Assembly (NCBI GenBank): GCA_016787135.1
Contig: JAEUVK010000123.1
Coordinates: 1 to 64,000, forward strand
DNA: 64,000 nt
Source: Chitinophagaceae bacterium
Lineage (GTDB): Bacteria; Bacteroidota; Bacteroidia; Chitinophagales; Chitinophagaceae
Direction of reading: 5' to 3'
Position 1 is the first letter of the stretch; every line of letters starts with the position of its first letter. A program made the translations under genes and the position numbers. The notes under the pieces are model-generated. The model did not search any database, was not told the DNA's origin, and was given only the letters and a program-made list of their open reading frames with translations. Of the stretch, positions 1-8,709 are shown piece by piece.

Positions 1-167
1 AAATTTCCCCTGCTAACGGATTTGTTGTATTTTCCCGTTTCCGAATTGATGACCATACAAATATCCCGTAGAAAGGCGCAATTTGAAGGACAAAAAGGCG
101 TTTTAGAACAGGACGGATTTCCCAAAATTTCACCTGTCAGACCCGAGAAAAAACTTAATTGCTGAGA
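1..167. other. left-edge region, no supported gene
   Basis: One forward frame is open from base 1 to a TGA at 163-165 (54 codons) and another is open to a TAG at 69-71. Neither shows a recognisable family, so either could be the tail of a gene left of the window or chance. I see no clear promoter for the next gene here. Confidence 0.3.
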
Positions 168-1181
168 ATGAAGAAAATCTTATCACCCCTGACTATTTAC
201 ATAGCCCTGGCAAGCGTTACTCATGCACAGGATCCTAACTTTTCCCAATTCTTTGCTTCACCTCTTACATTGAACCCGGCATTGACCGGTAAGTTCGATG
301 GGGTGTACAGGGTAGCCGGCAATTACAGGAACCAATGGCCTTCTATCAGCAATGCTTATACCACCGCTACAGTATCATGGGATATGGGTATCATGAAAAA
401 CCGCATCCCGGAATATGACCAGTTTGGTGTCGGCATCATGGGTTTTACCGACCGTGCCGGCGATGGGGCATTGACAAACAACTACGCCGCTTTGTCATTA
501 GCTTATCATAAAGGGCTTGATGAAAATGGCTATCACCAGATCGGTGCCGGTTTCCAGGGAACGTATGTCAATAAGAGATTGAATACACTTAACCTGAAAT
601 TCCAGGACCAGTTAACCCCCTTTGGATTTACGGGTGTAACGCAGGAGATCTTTACCAACCAGCAGGTCAACGTGAGTTATTTTGACCTGAATGCCGGCTT
701 TATCTACAACGGTTCTACCAACGGGTACAATAATTTTTATCTCGGTGCTTCGATGTACCATATTAACCGCCCGAAAGAAAGTTTCCAGGGTGGCAACTTT
801 GTGCTGAATCCCAGGACAACGATACAAGGCGGCGCCAAGATCCCTGCAGGCACATACAATTATTTACACGTTGCCGCTAACCACAGCATGCAGGCCAAAG
901 CTCATAATACCATGATCGGTGCGGCTTATTCAATGAATGTAAATAATGATGAAGAAAATCCTACCAATGTCTATCTGGGTAGCTGGTACCGTTTGAAAGA
1001 CGCCATTATTCCTTATGTCGGTCTTGAATTCGGTGAATGGCACCTCGGCGCTTCCTATGATGTCAATACCTCTTCCTTAAAACCCGCTTCCAACTCGAGA
1101 GGTGGAGTAGAGATATCGCTGATCTATATCCGTAAGTACACTGACCCTAATATGAAGAAGCTGAACTGTCCGAAGTTCTAA
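168..1181 (+). CDS. PorP/SprF family type IX secretion membrane protein
   Basis: This 337-residue protein resembles the PorP/SprF family, outer-membrane beta-barrel proteins associated with type IX secretion and gliding in Bacteroidota. It has a signal peptide (hydrophobic core after MKK, cleavage after about THA) followed at once by the family hallmark of QDPNFSQFFASPLTLNPALTG type, and the remainder is rich in alternating aromatic beta-strand segments. I chose the ATG at 168 because it begins a clean signal peptide; a TTG nine bases upstream is in frame but adds only three residues. Bacteroidota genomes carry many paralogues, often beside a large secreted adhesin, so which substrate it serves is unknown. 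A terminator-like hairpin follows. Confidence 0.9.
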   Translation: MKKILSPLTIYIALASVTHAQDPNFSQFFASPLTLNPALTGKFDGVYRVAGNYRNQWPSISNAYTTATVSWDMGIMKNRIPEYDQFGVGIMGFTDRAGDGALTNNYAALSLAYHKGLDENGYHQIGAGFQGTYVNKRLNTLNLKFQDQLTPFGFTGVTQEIFTNQQVNVSYFDLNAGFIYNGSTNGYNNFYLGASMYHINRPKESFQGGNFVLNPRTTIQGGAKIPAGTYNYLHVAANHSMQAKAHNTMIGAAYSMNVNNDEENPTNVYLGSWYRLKDAIIPYVGLEFGEWHLGASYDVNTSSLKPASNSRGGVEISLIYIRKYTDPNMKKLNCPKF

Positions 1182-1204
1182 ATTTTGCGTTTAATAAATA
1201 TTTG

Positions 1205-1229
1205 AATGCCCTGTCTGATGCAGGGCATT
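1205..1229 (+). terminator. terminator-like hairpin after the PorP/SprF gene
   Basis: A perfect 9-bp inverted repeat (AATGCCCTG at 1205-1213 and CAGGGCATT at 1221-1229) with a 7-base loop, followed by a T-rich stretch. It lies 24 bp after the stop codon. Confidence 0.7.
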
Positions 1230-1263
1230 TGTTATTTGATGCCTGCTTAAATTGAAAGCATGC

Positions 1264-1293
1264 CTTTAATGTTACATTTTGATAACATTAAAG
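1264..1293. repeat. 11-bp perfect inverted repeat upstream of the lipoprotein
   Basis: CTTTAATGTTA (1264-1274) and TAACATTAAAG (1283-1293) flank an 8-base spacer. It has no T-run, so it does not look like a terminator. It sits about 40 bp upstream of the candidate -7 box at 1335-1342 and could be an operator. Confidence 0.45.
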
Positions 1294-1334
1294 AAATTCC
1301 ACAAAGTGGTATTCTTAGAAAATAACGGAGAAAA

Positions 1335-1342
1335 TATATTTG
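1335..1342 (+). promoter_or_regulatory. candidate -7 promoter box for the lipoprotein gene
   Basis: TATATTTG matches the Bacteroidota -7 consensus TAnnTTTG exactly. It would give a 5' leader of roughly 58 bases before the ATG at 1406. I see no convincing TTTG -33 element at normal spacing. Confidence 0.5.
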
Positions 1343-1405
1343 TCGAAGTTCTTCTAGTCTCTCAGATATTTTCATCGAATTATAACCATTAAACCTCTAT
1401 TCACC

Positions 1406-4400
1406 ATGAGAAAATTTGCCTCCTCAAGAAATTTCTTTCTTTTCGCAATCGCTGCTTTAACTACTCTGTTTCTTCTTCAGGCTTGCCGTAAGATGGACGC
1501 TGTAAGAGAAAAAAATGAGAACATAATTGTTTTGAAATTCTTTAACGACCACACCCCCACAGATTTGAAGGTGAAAGCAGCTATTGGTTATATCAAACGC
1601 AAACATGAAAAGTATCAGTTTGCAGAGAATGTGGTAGAGAAGATCGGCTTTCCGTATTGGGACAAGACACGGGTGTTTGAAAACGTCAGAACCGGCAAAT
1701 CAAAACCAACAGGTAATAATAACAGAGAGACTACTATGAGCCAATCTCCGGGAAGTGATACGGCCGATGTATTGTATATCCCATTTGTCAGACCCGGAGA
1801 AAACAGGGTTAACACAATTTTGATGCTAAAGATGACCGGAACAGACACCGTTCATCAGTTTTTGTCTGACTGGCAATACAAACAATTTGGCTTTGGGGCA
1901 GAGCAGTCCGGCCAGTGGAATGCCGGGAACATCTTCCACATCTTTATGACAATGAACAATACCGTTTTCGGGCATACACAATTCATAGTAACCGACCAAC
2001 GTCTGTTGAGTGATACTTCCAAAAACTTAGTTACCCTTGAGCCAGCAGAAGAGACATCAACGAATTCTGGCGATGGTCAAACCCAGGTGCAATCTTACTA
2101 TTATGGTATTCAATTCTGCCATTCGGTAAAGGCTTGTGTATATGTCGGCAATACATCTTCAGGTCGTCTTCAAACGCTTAATTCACCTCCTTATGCAGGT
2201 GGGGTATGTGTGACCAGTCAGTCTTGCACAACAATATGGGTGCTTGTGTTTACTAATGATGACGCAGGTGGAGATCCAAACGGAAGTGGGCCGCCAAATA
2301 CCGATCCTAATAATGGCGGCAACCCCAGTGGTGGATCAAATCCCGACCCTAACGATCCACCTGATGATTGGGAACCGGAAGAATGTAATACTGACCCACA
2401 GGCGCCTCAGGATCCCTTTTCCGAGCCTTGTGAACCTGGGTGGACGCCTACTGGTGGAGGAAATAATCCCCCTTCTTATACTCCATTAAATAATGCGAAC
2501 TATGAAAAGGATGCGAACTTTCACAATATAAGCACATATGTTACATCATCCGGAAAAGCAATTACACTGCCTCCTGGCTCAAAAATCAAGACATATAAGA
2601 ACATAGATCTTAATATTTTCCCCAACGGAGCTCTATATGCGTTTGTGTTACCATCGGGTGATACTTACGTTGCTGTTCAGCAACAGTATTTGGCGGCAAG
2701 TGCACTTGCCGTTCCTCCTCCCCATTATACCGGTTTTTATAAAGTAAACCCAGATAATACTGTTGACTTTAATAGCCCCTATCCCGAAACCGCATTTCAA
2801 TACCCCCAACCTGTCAATGGTGCAATAAAAGCTGTTCGTATAAAAGAAATAAAGAAGAGCGATGGCACCTGCCATATGGTCAGGGAATTAGTAGACTATG
2901 CCCCGGGCAATTCTACTCCCGCAACTGCCAGCGAAAACGCAGATGTCAACTATGGAATTGAGTTTTTGGATGCGCAAATAACATCATCAACCCCTGCTGA
3001 AGAAACCCCGCTTCAGGAATGTTCTGGCGCCAGTCCTTCAACATATGTACCCTACACATTACAATCTCTGTATAATGAGCAGTCGCAATATTTAACGTTC
3101 TTTCTCAATAGCAGGATTCAAAGTTCCGTAAAAGTGTATCTGTATGATTGTAACACAAACGAGACGAAATATACAATTACAAAAAATGGAGCCTCTCCCG
3201 CATCAGGATCGATGACGGAATACGACAACAATAGTTTCAGCGAAGATATTGCTATAAAAGCCTGCCTTGAGAACGGACAATGGAAATATGATGTGAAGTA
3301 CAACCCGGCAGGCCTGAGCAGCGGAAATGTTCATCCCAAAGTACAGCAGCACCTGAGCCAGGTGGTTGCGGAAATAAAAAGGCAGGCGGATGAGGAAGCA
3401 AGATTTTTAAAAAACCCCAAAAAAAGATACTCAAGCGAAACCATAAATGTAGCAGATGGGGAGCGGTTTTTTAAAGAAGGAATGAATCTTTTTGAATCGC
3501 TTGCAGCCATTTATGATGTAGGTAAGCATATCATCAGCGAAGGGCAAATGCCGGAATACATCTGGGATCAAGGGAGACGCAGTGGTACAACACTGGCAGA
3601 TGTAAATACAAAATATTTCAAAAGCCCCTTCAACCTTCCGTCAGGAATTGCCGGCGGAGCTGATCAATTGATAGATGAAGTAACCGGGGTTGTGCAATTG
3701 GTAAAAATGGGATTGGAGGCTATTCGGCGTCCCCGGGCTACTTTCAACAATATCTATGAAAGTATTAGGACATTAAATGAAGAAAAGCTAAAACAAATCC
3801 TTAGCAGCATATCCGGCCTGGATAATTACCTGGCTGGCGGCGACAGGGCCATTTACCAGGGAGGGCGGCATAGTGTGCAGGCAGCTATGATATTTTTCAG
3901 CAGCATTAAAGCGCTGGCTGATGGCACCAAAGCTGTAAAAGAGGCTGGCGATGAAATAACCGACCTGCAAAAATTTCTGCCTGATGCTACACCGAACAGC
4001 CAGGTATCTGATGCATTGAAAAATGCCGCAGAGAATAATAAGCTATTAAAAAACATTGACAACGAAAAGTTACTGACTGAAAATGTTATCAATGGACAAC
4101 GAAGAACTATTGCCATTGATAAAGATGGTGAAATATATGATGCTTCTGCAATAAACAACCTCGACGAAATTGGTGAAGATGTAATGAAAAAAGCAGATGC
4201 CGGGGACATTGCTGAAAGCGCTGAAGACATAGTGGTGCATAATGAGATGAAAACGCAGTCTCAGCGGTTCAAAGATGGAAAAGACTTTGAAAGAAACATT
4301 AATAACGATGCTTCACATCCTGGCAAAGTACAGGCTGCGAGCGGAATCGATTTGACAGGATTTAATAAAGCCGAACAGGTTCAAATTAATCTACCAAATG

Positions 4401-4693
4401 GAAAGTATATGGTCGCAGATAATGTATGGTGGAAAGAGGTTAATATAAATGGCCAACAAAAGTTCGAAATAGTGGTAAACGAAAGCAAACTTAGTGATGC
4501 GGCACCTTTTAGCATAAACCAAGTTGAATTCAAGAATCAAATTCTAAGTGGTACTACTAATTTTACGTTGAGAAATACGAAATTTAACCCTGATTTCCCT
4601 CAAAATGCGCAATTAGTAGTAAAAAGTTATGTAAATACAGTTAGTAATGGCACCACAGGAACAAGCAATTACAATGTAATAAAAATATTCTGA
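1406..4693 (+). CDS. large lipoprotein with a nuclease-like C-terminus (candidate polymorphic toxin)
   Basis: A 1095-residue protein with a lipoprotein signal peptide: basic start, hydrophobic core, and a lipobox LLQAC placing the acylated cysteine at residue 27. A linker rich in Gly, Pro, Asn and Asp covers about residues 285-350. The middle (about 640-950) is largely helical, with Ala, Glu and Lys. The last 100 or so residues resemble a PD-(D/E)xK-type nuclease core: Asp1005 (ADNVW), then Glu1026-x-Lys1028 (NESKLS), then Gln1039. A separate gene starts 3 bp after the stop, as toxin-immunity pairs do. I infer a lipid-anchored toxin with a C-terminal DNase-like domain; the N-terminal parts match no family I recognise. 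It could instead be an unrelated surface lipoprotein. The C-terminus and the next gene look more AT-rich than neighbouring genes. Confidence 0.55.
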   Translation: MRKFASSRNFFLFAIAALTTLFLLQACRKMDAVREKNENIIVLKFFNDHTPTDLKVKAAIGYIKRKHEKYQFAENVVEKIGFPYWDKTRVFENVRTGKSKPTGNNNRETTMSQSPGSDTADVLYIPFVRPGENRVNTILMLKMTGTDTVHQFLSDWQYKQFGFGAEQSGQWNAGNIFHIFMTMNNTVFGHTQFIVTDQRLLSDTSKNLVTLEPAEETSTNSGDGQTQVQSYYYGIQFCHSVKACVYVGNTSSGRLQTLNSPPYAGGVCVTSQSCTTIWVLVFTNDDAGGDPNGSGPPNTDPNNGGNPSGGSNPDPNDPPDDWEPEECNTDPQAPQDPFSEPCEPGWTPTGGGNNPPSYTPLNNANYEKDANFHNISTYVTSSGKAITLPPGSKIKTYKNIDLNIFPNGALYAFVLPSGDTYVAVQQQYLAASALAVPPPHYTGFYKVNPDNTVDFNSPYPETAFQYPQPVNGAIKAVRIKEIKKSDGTCHMVRELVDYAPGNSTPATASENADVNYGIEFLDAQITSSTPAEETPLQECSGASPSTYVPYTLQSLYNEQSQYLTFFLNSRIQSSVKVYLYDCNTNETKYTITKNGASPASGSMTEYDNNSFSEDIAIKACLENGQWKYDVKYNPAGLSSGNVHPKVQQHLSQVVAEIKRQADEEARFLKNPKKRYSSETINVADGERFFKEGMNLFESLAAIYDVGKHIISEGQMPEYIWDQGRRSGTTLADVNTKYFKSPFNLPSGIAGGADQLIDEVTGVVQLVKMGLEAIRRPRATFNNIYESIRTLNEEKLKQILSSISGLDNYLAGGDRAIYQGGRHSVQAAMIFFSSIKALADGTKAVKEAGDEITDLQKFLPDATPNSQVSDALKNAAENNKLLKNIDNEKLLTENVINGQRRTIAIDKDGEIYDASAINNLDEIGEDVMKKADAGDIAESAEDIVVHNEMKTQSQRFKDGKDFERNINNDASHPGKVQAASGIDLTGFNKAEQVQINLPNGKYMVADNVWWKEVNINGQQKFEIVVNESKLSDAAPFSINQVEFKNQILSGTTNFTLRNTKFNPDFPQNAQLVVKSYVNTVSNGTTGTSNYNVIKIF

Positions 4694-4696
4694 CAG

Positions 4697-5401
4697 ATGA
4701 ACAAAACCGATGCTAAGAAATTAATGATGAAATATCTATTGCCACAAATTGAAAAAATTGGCTATAAAGAACGTGGAAAGGGGGCTGAATTCGAAATCGT
4801 TAGAAAAATCGCAAGCGGAGAAGATATTATTAGCGGCGGATTCACAGACTATAACCCCATTCAGAAAATTATTTATGGGTGTAACAAGAGGCACGAGGCG
4901 ATAATCGCCATTTTGAAATCACTCGAAGAGAAAGGTGTTATATTATCTCCACCAATTTCACGTCACACAATTACAATAGGATTCAGGTATGAGACATTAA
5001 ACGGCCTAAATTTCGTAGGGTATCTTCCGGAAATGGAAACTGAAGTAGACGTAAAAAAATGCGTTGATAAGATGCTTGATTTTTTGCACAATATCGCATT
5101 CCCGCTATTAGACAAATTTAATGACTTACGTGAAATAGATATGCTCATTAATGGCGAACAACCGTGGACTACGGATTATCGGATGCCTTATGCATTGGGT
5201 GGAAACTTTTATGAGAAAAGACTGATCATTGCCAAGCTTTCCGGCAATCCAAACTTTCAATCTTTGATTGATTTTTGCTATGATTCGCTTGAGCAACTGT
5301 CGGCAAAGAGCGGCCATCCATTTACGTATAACCGTAATGACATGACTAAGCCTCTTCCCGCATTAATTAAGCTTTTACAAGGCGTAAAATCTTTATATTA
5401 A
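4697..5401 (+). CDS. candidate immunity protein for the preceding lipoprotein toxin
   Basis: A 234-residue soluble protein with no signal peptide or membrane segment, starting 3 bp after the toxin-like lipoprotein and so almost certainly co-transcribed with it. Its opening (KLMMKYLLPQIEKIGYKERG) resembles the start of DUF4304-like proteins, which occur among immunity genes, but the likeness is weak and I do not claim the family. One 60-base block I counted (4741-4800) is 40% G+C, against 57% in a block of argG (11941-12000), consistent with accessory or acquired DNA. Cytoplasmic location and pairing suggest it neutralises the C-terminal domain of its neighbour; this is inference from position. 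A strong terminator follows it. Confidence 0.5.
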   Translation: MNKTDAKKLMMKYLLPQIEKIGYKERGKGAEFEIVRKIASGEDIISGGFTDYNPIQKIIYGCNKRHEAIIAILKSLEEKGVILSPPISRHTITIGFRYETLNGLNFVGYLPEMETEVDVKKCVDKMLDFLHNIAFPLLDKFNDLREIDMLINGEQPWTTDYRMPYALGGNFYEKRLIIAKLSGNPNFQSLIDFCYDSLEQLSAKSGHPFTYNRNDMTKPLPALIKLLQGVKSLY

Positions 5402-5428
5402 TACGCCCTCTTGCCAAGCAACAAATAG

Positions 5429-5461
5429 ATATTGCCGCTTAACAACCTCAAGCGGCAATAT
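5429..5461 (+). terminator. terminator after the toxin/immunity pair
   Basis: A perfect 12-bp stem (ATATTGCCGCTT at 5429-5440, AAGCGGCAATAT at 5450-5461) with a 9-base loop and TTTT immediately after. It ends the two-gene unit. Confidence 0.8.
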
Positions 5462-5517
5462 TTTACAAAAGAGACCCTTATATCAAGCCATCAGTGACAA
5501 AAACAAACACCTAATAA

Positions 5518-6591
5518 ATGAACAAGGCAATATTTCTATTCATTTGCATTTTTTTCTTTGTATCTCATTCCCGAGCTTATGCCCAATCCATTACCGGCAC
5601 CTGGAAAGGCAAAAGTTATGTACCGGGTGAGAGAGATGACACCACAACCGTTTACCTGGAAATACAAAACGGCGACACGGCAGGTCAGTTTACCGGCACG
5701 AGTACCGCTATCAACGAAAATGGTGAATGGTATTACTTTTATACCAAAGCAACATTTAAAGGCGCTTATGACTCAAAAGATAAAAAATACCTGTTTACAG
5801 AAATAAAAATAATTGACGGAACAGGTCTTACTATCCCCGATAAATACTCAATTGGGTTTGTTGCCGGTAAAAATGAGCGTCTTGCAGGCACCATTAATTG
5901 TATTGATGAAAAAAAGGATCTGATGGCGGCATGTGCTACACAAAGACGGGTGGTTTTTTCAAGATCCCATGAAACGATTCCGGAAAGGAAAAATAAAACA
6001 AGAACTAGTACCCGTACAGATACGGTCTGGACAAATCCACCCCGCATGAAAGACACCCTTTGGGTAAGGAATGCCCAGAAAACCAGGTGGGAATATGAAA
6101 AATCCATTATCATCAGCGGAACCGCCGGCGACAGGGATTTGCAATGGAGTGATTTTACGCCGTTACAGGCGTCATCCTCTCCTTTTGCCGCAGAAACATT
6201 CTGGACAGTAAAAAATGATTTTGATATTCTCTGGATGAAGAATGATACCATTGGCCTCTCTCCCCGCCCGCTTTTATACTGGGATGAAAGATCATGGTCG
6301 TTGACCGGTAAACAAACAAACGAACTGCTCCGCCACGAAGAACTCCATTTCATCATTGGTAAACTGTGCCTGTTACAACTATACAAGGTCATAAAAAGCA
6401 CCCCTTTTAATAGAAATAATGTTTCAGAAAAGCTTTCCCGGCTATCGGCCGAGGTTACGACTGAATTCAGGCAGATGGGCAGCGATTACGATCTGCAAAC
6501 GGATCATGGAAGAAATAAAAAAGAGCAAAAGATATGGGATGATCGTATCATGTCTCTTTTACAGGAAGCCCGGCAATCCTTTATTGAATAA
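5518..6591 (+). CDS. secreted HExxH zinc protease, DUF922-like
   Basis: A 357-residue exported protein: an N-terminal signal peptide (hydrophobic to about residue 20, cleavage near AYA-QS), a beta-rich N-terminal half (about 25-145), and a C-terminal half with the zinc-protease motif HEELH at residues 273-277. The domain opening WSDFTPLQ and the arrangement around the motif resemble DUF922, a family of predicted bacterial zinc-dependent proteases. The two histidines should bind zinc and the glutamate act as base; the third ligand is not certain, though a His lies in the TDHG segment further on. It stands alone behind a terminator. The substrate is unknown. Confidence 0.65.
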   Translation: MNKAIFLFICIFFFVSHSRAYAQSITGTWKGKSYVPGERDDTTTVYLEIQNGDTAGQFTGTSTAINENGEWYYFYTKATFKGAYDSKDKKYLFTEIKIIDGTGLTIPDKYSIGFVAGKNERLAGTINCIDEKKDLMAACATQRRVVFSRSHETIPERKNKTRTSTRTDTVWTNPPRMKDTLWVRNAQKTRWEYEKSIIISGTAGDRDLQWSDFTPLQASSSPFAAETFWTVKNDFDILWMKNDTIGLSPRPLLYWDERSWSLTGKQTNELLRHEELHFIIGKLCLLQLYKVIKSTPFNRNNVSEKLSRLSAEVTTEFRQMGSDYDLQTDHGRNKKEQKIWDDRIMSLLQEARQSFIE

Positions 6592-6625
6592 TTGTCTATT
6601 TTACGACCTTATTGAACGATAAGGT

Positions 6626-7957
6626 TTGAAAAGACTATTCACCAATCTCACTTTCTGGGTATTGCTGGCCATTACGGCAGGGGTACTGGTCGGGCATTTT
6701 GTTCCTTCCTTTGCCAAATACCCGGTGCTGGATGAAACGGTCAGAACAAGATTACTCGGCCAGGAGATCAAGTTCGGTACTTCTCTCAGCGAATTTCTCG
6801 GCGATTGTTTTATCAGTCTTGTGAAATTATTCATCAATCCCATTATTTTCCTCACCATCACGCTGGGTATTATCAGCATGGGCGATCTGAAAAAAGTAGG
6901 CCGTGTAGGTGGCAAAGCGCTGATCTATTTTGAAGTGGTGACCACCTTTGCCCTGCTGGCAGGCATAGTGGTGGCGCTGATCATTCAGCCGGGCACAGGG
7001 GTAGATGCTTCTGCAGTAAAGGGAAGCGATGTATCCAAATATGTCAAAGGCAGCCAGTCATTCGATCTCTGGCATTTCTTCAGGGACAATTCCACGTTGC
7101 AGGTATTGGTTATAGCGATCGTACTTGGAATAGCCCTCAACTTTTACCGGCAAAAAGAAGATGTGGTTGCCGTGCTGAAACCGTTGTCGAAATATATTTT
7201 CATCGGTTTGCACAAAGTGATGCTGCTGGCACCTATTGGTGCATTTGGCGGCATGGCCTTTACCATCAGTAAATATGGGATCGAAACTTTGTATCCTCTG
7301 GCCAAATTGATGGGAACGGTGTATGCCACCATGGCCGTCTTTATTTTCGGGGTACTGTATCTTATCTTGCGCATGTACAAGGTCAGTTTATGGCGTTTCC
7401 TGAAATACATCCGGGAAGAACTGCTGATTGTCTTAGGAACATCTTCTTCAGAGCCGGCTCTGCCTTCGCTGATGGAAAAACTGGAACGGATGGGCTGTTC
7501 CAAACCTGTTGTCGGTTTGGTGGTCCCTGCTGGTTATTCATTCAATTTGGATGGCACGACTATTTACTTATCTATGTGCATGATCTTCCTGGCACAGGTA
7601 TTTAATGTTCATCTTAGCTGGGAACAGATATTGTCTATTATCGGGATACTGATGCTAACCTCCAAAGGAGCAGCCGGGGTAACGGGAAGCGGATTTGTAG
7701 TACTGGCCTCGACACTTACCACCATCAAAGTAGTACCGGTAGAAGGTCTCGCTTTATTATTAGGCGTTGATCGTTTTATGTCCGAAGCAAGGGCCATTAC
7801 CAACTTTATCGGTAATGGTGTGGCTACTGTCTGGCTCGCCAATAATGAAAAAGAGTTCGACAGGGAAAAGATGGAAATGGCCTTTGCCAATGTAGCAGCT
7901 ACAGAAAATATCATTACCGACAATATCCGGGATGCCAACCTTGAAGAAAAAGGATAA
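6626..7957 (+). CDS. DAACS family dicarboxylate/amino acid:cation symporter
   Basis: A 443-residue inner-membrane transporter of the GltP/DctA (DAACS) family, which imports C4-dicarboxylates or glutamate/aspartate with protons or sodium. Diagnostic motifs are the serine-rich re-entrant loop GTSSSEPALPSL near residues 271-282 and SFNLDGTTIYLSM near 302-314, with the usual pattern of hydrophobic segments. The start is a TTG at 6626: an in-frame stop lies directly upstream (6620-6622) and the residues that follow (KRLFTNLTFWVLL) form a typical first segment. The exact substrate cannot be read from sequence. The gene converges on the glycosylase gene, their stops almost touching. Confidence 0.88.
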   Translation: MKRLFTNLTFWVLLAITAGVLVGHFVPSFAKYPVLDETVRTRLLGQEIKFGTSLSEFLGDCFISLVKLFINPIIFLTITLGIISMGDLKKVGRVGGKALIYFEVVTTFALLAGIVVALIIQPGTGVDASAVKGSDVSKYVKGSQSFDLWHFFRDNSTLQVLVIAIVLGIALNFYRQKEDVVAVLKPLSKYIFIGLHKVMLLAPIGAFGGMAFTISKYGIETLYPLAKLMGTVYATMAVFIFGVLYLILRMYKVSLWRFLKYIREELLIVLGTSSSEPALPSLMEKLERMGCSKPVVGLVVPAGYSFNLDGTTIYLSMCMIFLAQVFNVHLSWEQILSIIGILMLTSKGAAGVTGSGFVVLASTLTTIKVVPVEGLALLLGVDRFMSEARAITNFIGNGVATVWLANNEKEFDREKMEMAFANVAATENIITDNIRDANLEEKG

Positions 7958-7958
7958 T

Positions 7959-8567
7959 CTATTTTGGCTTGCCGCTTACATACGGGTTTCCCTTAATATA
8001 GAAACGGTAAGGCAATAATGCATCTTTTCCTGCATAATCCACACCTATTCGTGGTGATGCAGCGATCTCACTTCGCTTATACCTGAACCCGTCATCCATG
8101 ATCAGCAGGTGTTCGCCGTCATTCAGTGAAAGACCGCTGTGATGGGTATAGATCCCTAATGCCTTTGACAGGTTACCCGGGCCGCGGGTCAATGTATGAT
8201 CCCATTTCTTTTTGGCGGTTCGTTTCAGCATGGTCTCCACTCCTTCCACAGGTTCGCCGGCACGTATCAATATGGCATGAGGTATTTCTTCAGCATTTGT
8301 CACCACATTAAATAAATGATGAATACCATAACAGAGATACACATATGCTACTCCCCCATGTGCATACATTATTTCATTCCGGTTCGTACGCCTTGACCCG
8401 TAGGCATGTGATGCTTTATCTGTGATGCCGGCATAGGCCTCTGTCTCCACTATCCTTGCACTAGTGACAACATTGTCCCATTTGGTAACGATCACTTTAC
8501 CGAGCAGCTCTCTGGCTACCTGTAAAACGTTCTTCCTCTTATAAAATGAAAGGGATAATTTTTCCAT
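7959..8567 (-). CDS. mpg: DNA-3-methyladenine glycosylase (AAG/MPG family)
   Basis: A 202-residue base-excision repair enzyme that removes alkylated purines such as 3-methyladenine. Family motifs are clear: RIVETEAYAG near residues 38-46, whose second glutamate (residue 43) aligns with the catalytic Glu of the human enzyme; DKASHAYGSRRTNRN; YVYLCYGIHHLFNVVT; and the C-terminal RIGVDYAG. Its length is typical of bacterial members. It is transcribed towards the DAACS gene, leaving one base between the two stop codons, and an intergenic stretch of short degenerate repeats lies upstream. Confidence 0.92.
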   Translation of the reverse strand: MEKLSLSFYKRKNVLQVARELLGKVIVTKWDNVVTSARIVETEAYAGITDKASHAYGSRRTNRNEIMYAHGGVAYVYLCYGIHHLFNVVTNAEEIPHAILIRAGEPVEGVETMLKRTAKKKWDHTLTRGPGNLSKALGIYTHHSGLSLNDGEHLLIMDDGFRYKRSEIAASPRIGVDYAGKDALLPYRFYIKGNPYVSGKPK

Positions 8568-8611
8568 TTAGCTTCTTGTTTCATCCCTCACTTCGTTCCG
8601 GATGATATAAA

Positions 8612-8677
8612 CTTGCTTCTTGTGCTTTGTTCCTTGTACCTTGATTCTTGTGCTTTCCCTCTTGTTTCTTGTGCCTT
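8612..8677. repeat. degenerate short tandem repeat (TTCTTGTGC units)
   Basis: TTCTTGTGC occurs at 8617-8625, 8645-8653 and 8666-8674, separated by related CTTGTTC and CTTGTAC words. The spacing is irregular (28 then 21 bases). The complementary word GCACAAG recurs near 25073-25090 and 51622-51629. Confidence 0.6.
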
Positions 8678-8709
8678 AATAATTATATTTACCCACTCAA
8701 AATTAGGCC

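Noticed and set aside
1-165. Partial gene at the left edge
   Set aside because: One frame is open for 54 codons, but the translation has no recognised features and such a length is not rare by chance.
5766-6401. Minus-strand 211-codon open frame inside the DUF922-like gene
   Set aside because: The forward protein has a signal peptide and HExxH motif; the reverse frame looks like a shadow.
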